64,000 nucleotides of DNA from CAZFVY01 sp964522665 (GTDB lineage: Bacteria; Verrucomicrobiota; Verrucomicrobiia; Limisphaerales; CAZFVY01): positions 62,001-126,000 of the forward strand of contig CAZFVY010000003.1 in assembly GCA_964522665.1 (NCBI GenBank), read 5' to 3'. The position numbers and the translations under genes were made by a program. The notes beneath the pieces are model-generated. The model saw only the letters and a list, made by a program, of their open reading frames with translations. It did not search any database and was not told the origin of the DNA. The first letter of the stretch is position 1. Each line of letters begins with the position of its first letter. Below are positions 19,601-31,600 of this stretch, one piece after another.

Positions 19601-22600
19601 AGGGCGAGGGTGGTCAATTCGCCTCCTAGCTTGCCCTTCCAATACGTGAGCGAAGGCGCCAGCTTCTCGTCTGCCAGCCAACGCCGCTGCCATTCGGCGT
19701 AGTCCGTGTACTGATAGGGCAGGGGAGGCAACGGACTCTCGTCGCCGGAGGTAAAAGCGCCGTAAAGCGTCGCCAGTTCGCGCAGGAGCAAGCCCATCGA
19801 CCAACCGTCGGAAATGATATGATGCGCGGTCAACAGCAGCGCGTGCCGTTCCTCGGCAATGGCGACAAGACTGACGCGCAGCAGTGGTCCGCGGGAGAGA
19901 TCGAACGGCCGCTGCGCCTCGTCCGCCGCTAATCGAATCAAGTCGGCGTCACGCGTGGCCGCGGGATAATGGCGCAAATCAAAGCGCATGATCGGGAGCG
20001 ATCGCGGCGCGTGAATCACCTGTCGCGGAACGCCATTGACCAGCCGGAACGTCGTTCGAACCGAGTCGTGACGCCGCGCGATTTCATCGACCGCTCGTTG
20101 CAACGCGCCGGCGTCCAGCGGCCCGCGGCATTCCAGAGCCAGCGGCATGTTGTAAGTCGCGGATGGCCCTTCCAGTTGGTCGAGGAAATAGAGGCGTTCC
20201 TGCGCGTACGAAAGGGGCCGCAAGATCTCGCCGCGCGCGTCGGGCGGGATCTCGCTCGCGACGATTGGCGGCGCCTCAGGCGGACCGCCCGCCCGGCGCG
20301 TCTCGACGATGCGGGCGGCGAGCGCCTCAAGGGTCGGTTGCTCAAAGATACCGCGAACCGGCAGTTCGACGCCGAAGGCCTCGCGAACGCGCGCCACGAC
20401 CTGCATCGCGAGCAGGGAGTGCCCGCCCAGTTCAAAGAAATTATCACGGACGCCGATGGCGGGCCGGTCGAGCAGTTCCGCCCAAATCCCGGCGAGCAAT
20501 TCTTCCGCCGGCGTGCGCGGGGCAATAATTGGTTCTTCTCCTCGGGCGGTCCCCGGCTCGGGCAGCGCTCGGCGGTCAACCTTGCCGTTGGGCATCAACG
20601 GGAGCGCCGGGAGGACGATGACCTCCGCCGGCGTCATCACCTCGGGCAATCGTTGGCGCAGCCACTGCCGCAGTTCCGAACCCGCTAGCTCTCCGGCCAC
20701 GACTGGCGCCGCGTAGGCGATCAGGCTCGCGCCGCCGGCGGTCGTTTGACGGGCGACGGCGACGGCGTCGCGCACTGACGGATGTCCGCGGAGAGTCGCC
20801 TCGACCTCGCCCAATTCAACCCGGACGCCACGAATCTTGACCTGGTGATCCGCGCGGCCCTGATATTCAATCCGTCCGTCGTTCAGAATGCGAGCCAGGT
20901 CGCCGGTACGGTACAGGCGGCCGCCGACGTCGGCGCTGAACGAATCGGGCACGAAGCGATCCGCCGTCAGGTCGGGCTGCCCCCAATAGCCGCGCGCCAG
21001 GCCAACGCCACCGAGATACAATTCACCCGGGATGCCCAGGGGCAATTGCCGTCCGCGCGCGTCCAGCACGTAGGCTCTCATGTTGGCGATGGGGCGGCCG
21101 ATCGAAACGATGTCGGCTCCGGGCAAACCATCGACGGCGTAGCAGGTCGCGTCGCCGGCGGCCTCGGTCGAGCCGTAGAGATTGAGCAGAATAGTCTGCG
21201 GATTAAGCTCCTGGAAGCGGCGGGCGAGGGCGACCGGGAGAGGTTCGCCGCTGCTGACGCAGAGCTTGAGCGCCGGCAAGGCCAGCCCTAACGCCGACTG
21301 GGTTTCCAACAGCGCGCGCAACAGCGACGGGACGGCGACCAGGCGCGAGACCCGGGCCGTCGCGAGCGCCGCCACGAAACGCCGCGGGTCTTTGACGGTT
21401 TCATCGTCCAGAATCACGCTCGGCGCGCCCGCCAACAAGGGGCCAAAGATCTCGCTCACCGAGTCCACAAAATTAAGGGCGGTCTTCTGGCAACACACTT
21501 CGCCCGCCGCGTACGGGTAGGTGGCTTGCATCCAGTGCAGACGATTCAACGTAATCCGGTGCGTCCCGGCGACGCCTTTTGGCCGGCCAGTCGAGCCGGA
21601 CGTGTAGAGCACATAGACGGCGCCGTCGGGTTGAGCCAACGGCGCGGGATTGGCGTCAGCTTCGTCCGCGAACGCCGACGGTTCATCGCTCAGGGGCAGA
21701 ACCCGACCGCCAAACGTGGTCGCGTCCGCCGCCCAACGCGCGTCGCTGAGGATGAGGCCGAGGCCGGCGTCGGCGGCGATAAACGCGAGCCGTTCGCGCG
21801 GGTAGGTCGGATCGAGCGGCACGTAGGCTCCGCCCGCCTTGAGAATCCCGAGTTGCGCGACCACCATCGAGACTGCCCGCTCGACGCAAAGGCCAATCGG
21901 AGTTTCCGCCCGAACCCCTTCGCGGCGGAGCCGGCCCGCCAGGCGGTTCGCGCGGCGATTCAGCTCGGCGAAAGTCAGGCTCGTGCGCGCGTCGCGAATC
22001 GCAATTTGATCGGGCGTTCGCGCGGCCTGGAGTTCGAACTGTAGAGGGATAGTCGCGGTTTCCGGATACGCGGCGCGAGTCTGATTCCATTCCGCCAGTC
22101 GCGCTCGCTCCTCGTCGCTGATGAAATCGATCGCCGCGACGGTTTGCCCCGCGTCAGCCACCATCGCCGCCAGCAGCCGTTTCAAGTGCGTAATCATACG
22201 CATTATCGACGGCTCCGCGAAAAGGTCGGGGGTGTATTCGAGCGACCCGCTCAATTCTCCACCCGACTCGGCCATCGCCAGCGAGAGATCGAACTTCGAG
22301 CCCGGGCTGCCCGGGTCGATCGACTCCACCCGCAACCCCGGCAGTTTCAGATCGTCGAGCGGCATGTTCTGGAACATGAACGCGACCTGGAACAATGGCG
22401 CGCGGCCCAGGAGCCGGCCCGGGCGCATTGCTTCGACCAGTTTTTCAAACGGAACCTCCTGGCGCTGGAACGCGTTCAGACAGTTCCGCCGCACGCGCGC
22501 GAGCATTTCCGTGACCGTCGGGGCGCCCGCCAAATCGACGCGCAAGGGCAGCATATTCACAAACAGGCCGATGATCGGCTCGACGTCGCTGCGGTTGCGC

Positions 22601-25600
22601 CCCGCGATGGGCGAGCCGATCACCAAGTCTTCCTGCCCGCTGTAACGCGACAACAGCGCCGCGAAGCCGGAGAACAAGGTCATGAAAATCGTTCCGTCGT
22701 TCCGTTCGGCAAGTTCTTTCAAGCCGCGCGCGAGCTCCGCTTCGAGCGCAAATGAAACGGCCTTGCCGCGATGGCTTTCGACGGCTGGGCGGGGGAAATC
22801 GGTCGGCAGCTCCAGCGCCTCGGGCGCGCCGGAGAGGAAATCGCGCCAGAAGTTCAGTTGTCGCTGCAATTCGGTTCCCGCGAGCCAACCCCGCTGCCAT
22901 TTCGCAAAGTCAGCGTATTGAATGGCCAGTTCGGGCATCGGCGAAGGTTGGTTCTCGGCGAACGCGGTGTACAAGCGCGAGAGTTCCCGGACAAAGATTC
23001 CCATCGACCAGCCGTCCGAGATGATGTGATGCATCACGATGAGCAACGCGTGGGAATCGTTACCCTGATCGAGGAGACTAACTCGCCAGAGCGGTCCTTT
23101 GGCCAAATCGAACGTCCGGGCGATCTCTGAATCCAGCCAGCCCGCCAAGCCATTGGCCGTCATCGGTTCGCTCGCTGACTTGATTCGGGCGAACGGCACG
23201 CGGAAGGTCGATGGCTCGGCGATGATCTGCGCGGGCTGGCCGGCGTGTTCTTCAAAATGAGCGCGCAGGGCCTCGTGGCGGCGCGCGATTTCATTCAGCG
23301 CCCGCTCCAGCGCCGGAACGTCGAGCGGTCCTTCCAAATTCAAGGCGCCCACCATGTGGTAGGCGGAACCGAGTTGCTCCAGACGTTCAAGGAACCAGAG
23401 CCGCTGCTGGGCGAAAGAAAGCGGAAGTGGCTGGCCGCGGTCGGCGCGGGGAATTGGGACCGAGCGCGCGCCGGCGCCGACCTCGCCCGCGTCGATCCGC
23501 GCCGCCAGATCGAGCAACGTCGGCGCCTCGAACAACGCGCGCAGCGGCAATTCCCAGCCGAAGGTGTCCCGAATCTGTGAAACCACCTGCGTCGCGATCA
23601 ACGAATGCCCGCCGAGCGCGAAGAAGTGATCGTGGCGGCCAACCCGTTCCAAGCGGAGCACGCTCGCCCAGATCGCCGCCAGCGCCTCCTCTGTTCGAGT
23701 CTGCGGCGCCACATATCCCGCTTGCGCGGCGCCAAGGTCAAACTCCGGCAGCGCGCGGCGATCGACTTTGCCGTTCGGCGTCAACGGCAAGGATTCGAGA
23801 AACCGAATCGCCGCGGGCGTCATGTAATTCGGCAACCGTTCCGACAGGAACGCCCGGATGCTTTCCGCCCCCAGCTCGGGCGCCACGGGGATCTGCCCGT
23901 TGGCGAAGAGGCGCCGATAAAATGGCGTCGCCTGAAAAACCCGACGATGATTACACGATTCCAGCCCAAACTCGGCGGCCTCGCCCCACGCTCGTTCGAC
24001 TCGCCCGCGGATGAAATAGTCGGGATTCAAACCGTTTTCACTCAGGCGGCGAGTGATCGTCGCGCGGACCCGATCGCCCGCGCGGACGTCGATGCCCGTT
24101 TCGGAAACCGGCAGGAAGACCGGGAGCCAACTCTGCTGATCCCTGAGAATGTCGAAAGCCGGCCCCGCTTCGGCTTCCAGCGTGAGCCAGACCAAAAAAC
24201 CACGAACTCGCGCGGCTCTTTGAATCGTTAGACAGATCTCATGTTCGCCTTCCAGCGGTGTTTCGACGCCGTGGTCCAACGCCTCGAATACGCCGGTGGT
24301 CGAGATGATGTGCTCCAGCGGCAGATGCTTCAGGCTCAAGCGCAAGTCAAACCGGTAGCCGACCTGATCAAATATCCGCTCGACGTAACGCGCGGCCACC
24401 TCCGAAAAGCGCCGGTCGAACTCGTCCGGCAAGTCGATCGCGGCGATCTTCGTGACGGTGCGCAGCGGAATCATCCGACTCGGGTCATGCAGGAAACGCC
24501 GCGCTTGATTGATGATCTTGGCCGCGCCCTCCGAGCCGCCGATGGCGCCGACGATTTCGGAGACGCAGTAATCGGCCTTTTCCGGCAGATTTACCCGCGC
24601 CGCGTCCCCGTGAAGCAGGATGATGCGATCTTCCAGGCCCAGCGCGCGCACGGTCGCGACGGCTTGGTGGTAAGTGGCCTCGAGCAGTTCGATGGCATAG
24701 ACCTTTTTCGCGCCCGCTTCGAGGCAGAGCCGGGAAAGAATCGCTTCAGGTCCAGGCCCGATTTCGACCACGGTTTTGCCGGGGAGACAGCGTTTGAACG
24801 CGGCCAGATACCAATCGTTGCGGGTTCGGTGCGTCGCCATCGCGCGATAGACGAGCTCGTCGTAAACGAAAAACTCGGCGATCGACGGCCATAATTCGAC
24901 CCGTTTGGCGCGGGTGACCCACGCGGCCAATTGTTTCGTATCGTCCGGCGCGCGGCGCGCCACCACCGCTGCGTCGGCGATGCCGGGGTGAAGGCGGAGC
25001 GCGTGTTCAATCTCCTCCAATTCGACGCGGAACCCGCGGACCTTCACCTGATGATCGACGCGGCCGGCGTATTCGATCCGTCCATCTGGCAGCCACCGTC
25101 CCAGGTCACCGGTGCGGTACATGCGTTGGCCCGGCTGCGCGGAGAACGGGTTCGGGAGGAAGCGTTCGGCGGTAACGTCGGGGTGCCGCCAATAACCGCG
25201 CGCCAACGGCAGGCCGGCCAGGTAAATCTCGCCGACGATTCCCTGCGGGACCGGTTGCCACGCGGCGTCCAGCAGATAAATCTGCGAGTTGGCGATCGGC
25301 CGCCCGATGGGCGCCACGGCGTCGTCGGCTTCGCATTCGCCATAGGTGGCGCACACGGTGAACTCGGTCGGACCATAGGCGTTGACGAAATGCCGCCCCT
25401 GGCGCCAAAGCCGGACCAAGTCGTTCGGACAAGCTTCACCGGCGACTACCAGGGACTGGATCGGCGAACGCTCGGCGCCGGGGAGCGCGCGCAGAACGGA
25501 GGGCGGCAGCGTCACGTGCGTGATCCCCGCCTCGTCGAAGTAGCGGGCCAAATCCGGCCCGGGCAAGATCTCCCGGGAACCGCCCAGGTCGAGCGTGGCT

Positions 25601-28600
25601 CCCGCGAAAAAGGCCATGGCGATTTCGCTGACCGACGCGTCGAAATTGAACGAGGCGAATTGATAAATCCGGCTATCTGGGCGGACGCGGAAGCCTTCGC
25701 ACTGCGCCTGCGCCAGGTTCGCGATGGCGCGATGCGTCACCAGGACGCCTTTGGGTTGCCCCGTTGAGCCGGAGGTGTAAATGACGTAGGCGAGATTTTC
25801 CCGCAGGTCGCCGGCGTCGGGATTGGTATCCGGCTCGCGTTCGATTTCTGGCCAATCGCGATCCAGATAGACCAAACGGGCGTCGCCGGCGGGTACGTTC
25901 CCGGCGAGTGGCCCGGAGGTGACGAGCAAGGGGAACGCGGCATCGTCCGCGATGAAGCGCAGACGTTCCCGCGGATAGGCCGGATCGAGCGGCAGGTAGG
26001 CGCCGCCCGCCTTGAGAATTCCCAGCAGCCCGATCAGCCGCTCGGTCGAGCGTTCCAGGCAAAGACCGACGGCGACCTCGGGACCGACCCCCAAGCGGCG
26101 GAGGTAATGCGCCAGTCGATTGGCGCGTCGATTCAGCTCATCGTAGGGGGTTGGTTGACCGTCAAAGACCACCGCCACCCGCTCGGGAGAGCGGCTGGCC
26201 TGGGCTTCCAATAATCCGTGGAAAGTCGATTGCGGCGGCAAGGCCCGTTCCGTTTGGTTCCATTCCACCAGCGCCTGGCGCCGCTCTTCGGCGCTAAGCA
26301 GGGAATACTCGCTGATCCGCCGGGCCGGACTTTGCGCCGCCTGCGTGAGCAGTTGGAGATAGCGTTCCAGCATCCGCTCCGCGGTGGCCGCGTCGAAGAG
26401 GTCGGCGTTGTATTCGAGTTCGCCTTGGAGGACTCCGTCGCGCTCCTCGATGGCCAGGAGCAGGTCGAATTTCGCGGTATTGGCTTCGGCTCCGACCATT
26501 TCCAGCGTAAGGCCGGACAACTCCAACGCGGCGGCCGGAGCCTGCAGCAACTGAATCGCCACTTGGAACACCGGCGCATACTGCAGGCTTCTCTGTGGTT
26601 TTATTTCCTCGACCACCATTTCGAAAGGAACGTCTTGATGGGCGTAGGCTCCGAGGCAAACCTGGCGGGCCCGTCCCAACAAGTCCTCGAAGGTAGGCGC
26701 GTTCGACAGGTCGAGGCGCAGCGCCAGCGTGTTCGAGAAAAAACCGATCAACGGCTCGATCTCGGGGCGGCTGCGATTGCCGACGACCGTTCCGATCACC
26801 AGTTCGTCCTGTCCGCTGTAACGCGCGAGCAGCGCGGCGAAACCGGAATAGAGCGTCATGAATAGCGTGGCGCCGCCCGCGCGACTGACCGACTTCAGCG
26901 CGGCGCTCAACTCCGATTCGACGGTGAATTCGAGGCTCGCGCCGCGGTAGGTTTGCGTCACCGGCCGGGGCCGGTCGGTCGGCAAAGCCAGCAAGCTCGG
27001 CGCGCCCGACAGGCGTTCACGCCAGTAATCGAGTTGCTTTCTTAGCGTGGCGCCTTGGAGCCACTGCTGCTGCCAGACCGCGTAGTCGGCGTATTGGACG
27101 GGCAGTTCCGCCAACGGCGACGGCTGGCCCGCCGAGAACGCCTGATACAGGGCGGAAAACTCACGGATGAGAATTACCATTGACCAGCCGTCGGATGCGA
27201 CGTGATGCATCGTCAGCGCCAACAAATGATCATCCGGTTCGAGCTCGATCAATATCGCGCGCAACAGATAGTCATTGGCGAGATCGAAAGGCCGCCGCGC
27301 CGCGTCTTCCCACTGGCGGGTCGCCTCCGCCCAGCGCACTGATGAAGGGGTTTCGGCGAGCGAATGAAACTGCACTTGAAAGCCCGAGGCGGTCTTCAGC
27401 GATGTTTCTGGTTTGCCTTCCCGGCTGGCAATCTGCGTCCGCAAGGTTTCATGGCGGTTGACGATTTCCTGAAAAGCTTGAAAGAGGGCGTCGCGGCGCA
27501 GGGGGCCGCGCAGGCGGGCGGCGCCGGGCATGTTGTAGAGGGCCGAGGGGCCGTGCAACTCCTCCAGGAACCAGAGCCGCCGCTGGGCGAAGGACAAGGG
27601 CCGGGGGCCGCCGGCCGGCTGGCGCGTGATCGGCGGCGCGGGCGTCTGCCCGGCCCGGCCCGCGGCCGCCAGGCGCGCGGCGTAGTCGCTCAGCCGCGGC
27701 GCCTCGAACACCGCCTGGAGCGGCAACTCCACCCCCAGCGCCGCCCGCGCCTGCGAGACCATCTGCGCCGCCAGCAACGAATGGCCGCCCAATTCGAAAA
27801 AGTTCGCCGTCCGCCCCACCGCCTCCACCCCCAGCAACCGCTGCCAAATCTGCCCCAAAATCTCCTCGGTCGCCGTCCAGGCGCCCGGCTGGCTTTCGTC
27901 CACTTCCGTCACGCGGCGCGGCGCGGGCAGTTTCTTGCGATCGACCTTGCCGCTGGCCGTCAACGGCAGCGCGGGCAGGAACACAAAGGCCGTCGGCACC
28001 ATGTAACCGGGCAGACGCCGGCCCAGTTCCAGGCGCAACGCCTCCGGGTCGGTCGCGCCGACCACGTAGGCCACCAGTTGCTGGCCTTCCTCGCGCAGCG
28101 TCACCACCGCCTCGCGCACCCCGGCGCAACGGTTGAGCAGCGATTCGATCTCGCCCAATTCCACCCGGTAACCCCGCAGCTTGACTTGATGGTCGATCCG
28201 GCCCAGGAACTCCAGACTCCCGTCCCGCCGGTACCGCGCCAAATCGCCCGAGCGGTACAACCGCGCGCCCGGTTCCCGGCCAAACGGGTCGGGGACGAAC
28301 TTCTCGGCGGTCAACTCGGGCCGGTTCAGGTAACCCCGCGCCAGGCCCCATCCGCCGACGCAGACCTCGCCCGGCACGCCCGTCGGCAGCAGGTCGCCGC
28401 GCGGGTCCAACAGATAGATCGTCGTGGTCGGGATCGGCCCGCCCACGTTGCTGACGTTGTCCCGCAGGTCTTCGGGCGTCACTTCGCGGAAGGTCGCGTG
28501 CACGGTGGTTTCGGTGATCCCGTACATGTTGATCAGCCGCGTGTCCGGATAGGCCGCCCGCCAGGCGGCCAATTGCGCCGGTTGCAACGCCTCGCCCCCG

Positions 28601-31600
28601 AAGATCACGTAACGCACGGCCAAATTCGTCCCCGGCGCCTGCAACGCTTCGGCGGCCAAGGCGTAAAAGGCGGTCGGCACCTGGTTGAGCACGGTGACCC
28701 GTTCCTGAACCAACAGCTCGAGGAACCGGCGCGGGTCTTGCGTGATCGCCTTGGGGACCACCACGACTTTGCCCCCGTAGAACAAGGCTCCGTACATCTC
28801 CCACACCGAGAAGTCGAAGCCGAAGGAATGGAACAGGGTCCAGACATCCTCCGGTCCGAACTGGAACTGGAAGCGGTCGTTCTCCATGAGCCGGATCACC
28901 TGGCGATGCTCGAGCAACACGCCCTTGGGCCGTCCGGTCGAGCCGGAGGTGTAAATGCAATAGGCCAGATGGCCGGGACCGGCCAGATCGGTTACCGGCG
29001 CGCTGGAGTAATCGGCCAGCGCGTCGCGGTCCCAGAGCAGGCAGGCGCCCTGGTCGGCGGGAAAGCGTTCGCGCAACGCGGAACTGGTAATCAGGTGGCG
29101 CAGGCCCGAGTCCTGCGTCATGAACGTGAGCCGTTCCGGCGGAAAGTCCGGGTCGAGGTTCAGGTAGGCGCCGCCAGCCTTCAAGATGCCGAGCATCGCC
29201 ACGATCATCGACTCGGAGCGGTCCAGGCAGAGGCCGACCAGTTGATCCGGTTGCAAGTCTTGCGCGCGCAGGTAATGGGCCACGCGATTGGCTTGCTGGT
29301 CCAACTCGCGATAGGTCAACGTCCGTCCGGCGCACGCCACGGCGATCCGTTCGGGCGTTTGATTCACTTGTCGTTCGAAGCGTTGGTGGATCGTCAGGCC
29401 GGTTTCGTATTGGGCGGCGGTGGCGTTCCACGTTTCGATTTGGGCCTGGCGTTCGGCGGCGTCCAGCCAGGCGATTTGGCCCAACGGCTGATCGGCGCCG
29501 CCGGCGGCCAGTTGGCTGAGCGCCCGTTGGTAATGGCGGCCGAGTCGCGCGGCCGTGGCCGGGTCGAACAGGTCGGCGTTATAGACCAACGTGCCGGCGT
29601 AGCCGCCGCCCTGGCGGCGCAGGAGCAGGTTCAAATCATATTTGCCGTAACCCAGGTTGGTCTCGCGGCAGGTGACCGTCGTTCCGTCCAGGTCCCACCG
29701 CGGCAGTTCCTGCGATTCGACCTCGAAGAGGACGTCGAAGAGGGCCGTGCGGCTCATGTCTTTCTCGGGCTTGAGCTCCAGGACCAACTCGTCAAAGGGC
29801 AGTTCGCGATGGGCGTGCGCTTGGGCCAAGTCACGGCCCAGTCGCTCGGCCAACTGACCCAAGGTTTGGTCGGCCCGCAGGTGGCTGCGCAAAACCACCA
29901 GGTTGGCCAGCGGCCCGACGATGGAACGGGTTGGTTGATCCCGCCGGCCTGGATCGCTCGTGCCGACCACGATCTCATCCTGGCGCGCGTAGGCGCGCAA
30001 CAAGGCTTTGAACGCGGCCAGCAACCACGCCGTGGCGGGCGCGCGGGCGGCGAGTTCGTCCAGGCGATGGACCAAATCAGTTGGCAGCGCAAACTCCAAG
30101 CGCGCGGCCGTGTAGGTGTGGATGGCCGGTCTCGGCCGGTCGGTCGGCAGGTCCAGCGCGGCCAGGCGGCCCCGCAATTGCCAGCGCCAATAGAGCAGCA
30201 GCCGTTCCCGGGAGGCCGCCGGCAGCGCCCGTTGCCAGGCCGCGTAGTCCAGGTAACGCACGGCCGGCTCGGCCAGCGTTTGGCCGCGATACAACGCCAC
30301 CAGCTCCCGGGCCAGCAGTTCGGCCGAACGCCGGTCGGCCAGCAGATGATGCAGCGTCAGAACCAGCCAGCCACCCGCGTCGTCCGGCAGCCAGGCCGCG
30401 CGGACCGGCAGTTCCGTCGGCAAATCGAACGGACGGCTGGCTTCGGCCAACGCCGCGCTCAACGTGTCGGTGGCCGGCGGTAACCAAGCCAACGGGACCC
30501 GGGCGGTGGGATCGATCACTTGTTCCAACGCCTCGCCCTGCGCGAGCACGCGCGTGCGCCAGGCCGCGTGGCGTTGGCTCAGCGTCAGGACGGCCTGTTC
30601 CAGCCGGGCTACGTCCACCGGCCCGTCCCAGCGCAACAGCAAGGGGATATTGTGATAAATCGGGCTGGCCGCATAGACGTTGGCCCGCTCGAAACGGTCG
30701 ATGAACCAAAGCCGTTCCTGGTGCGGGGACAAGGCCCCGCTATCAGCGGCCAACCGCGTCAGCGGCGGCAGCCGCAGGTCGCCCACCGCCAGTTGGCCGA
30801 TCGGCTGGTCCGGGTCGGCCACCGCGCCGGCCAGCAGGGCGGCAAAGTTTTCGCTCAAGCGCTGGATCGTCTCCGGCTCGAAGCGTTCGGCCGGGAAACA
30901 GAAGAGCCCGCGCAGTTGGCCGGCTTCCTCCGACCAATACAGGTCCAGGTCCGAGCGCGCCCCCAGGCTCAAGGGCCGGTCGCTTTCCAGCGGCCGCACG
31001 GTCAGGCCGGCCAGCGCCAGGTCCGGCGCCGGCGCGTCGTGGATCACCATCACCTCAAACAACGGGCCGCTCTCCCGCTGCGGATAAAGCTCATCGACCA
31101 GCCGCTCGAAGGGCAGGTCCTGGTTGGCCTGGGCGCCCAGGACGGTCTGGCGCACCCGCTCCAACGCCTGCCGGAAGGTCGGTTCGCCCCGCAAGTCCAG
31201 GCGCAGGGCCAGCAGGTTGACGAAGAAGCCGATCAACGGCTCCAACTCCTGCCGGTTGCGGTTGGCCACCGGCGCGCCGACGTTGAAATCCTCCTGCCCG
31301 CTGGTCCGGGCCAGCAACGCGCCCAGCCCGCTCAAAAGCGCCATGAACGGCGTCGTCTGCGTCCGCCGCGCCAGCGCTTTCAAGCCATCGGTCAACGCGG
31401 CGCTCAAGGCGAAGGAGACCCGGCCGGTCCCGGTTCGGCCGGTCCTGGCGCGCGGCAGGTTCAGCCGTCCGTTGGCCCCGGCCAATTGCCGGCGCCAATA
31501 ATCCAATTGGCCGCGTAAATGATCGCCGCTCAGCCACTGCCGCTGCCAGTGAGCGTAGTCGGCGTACTGCGCCGCCAACTCGGGCAGCGGCGAGGCCGCG

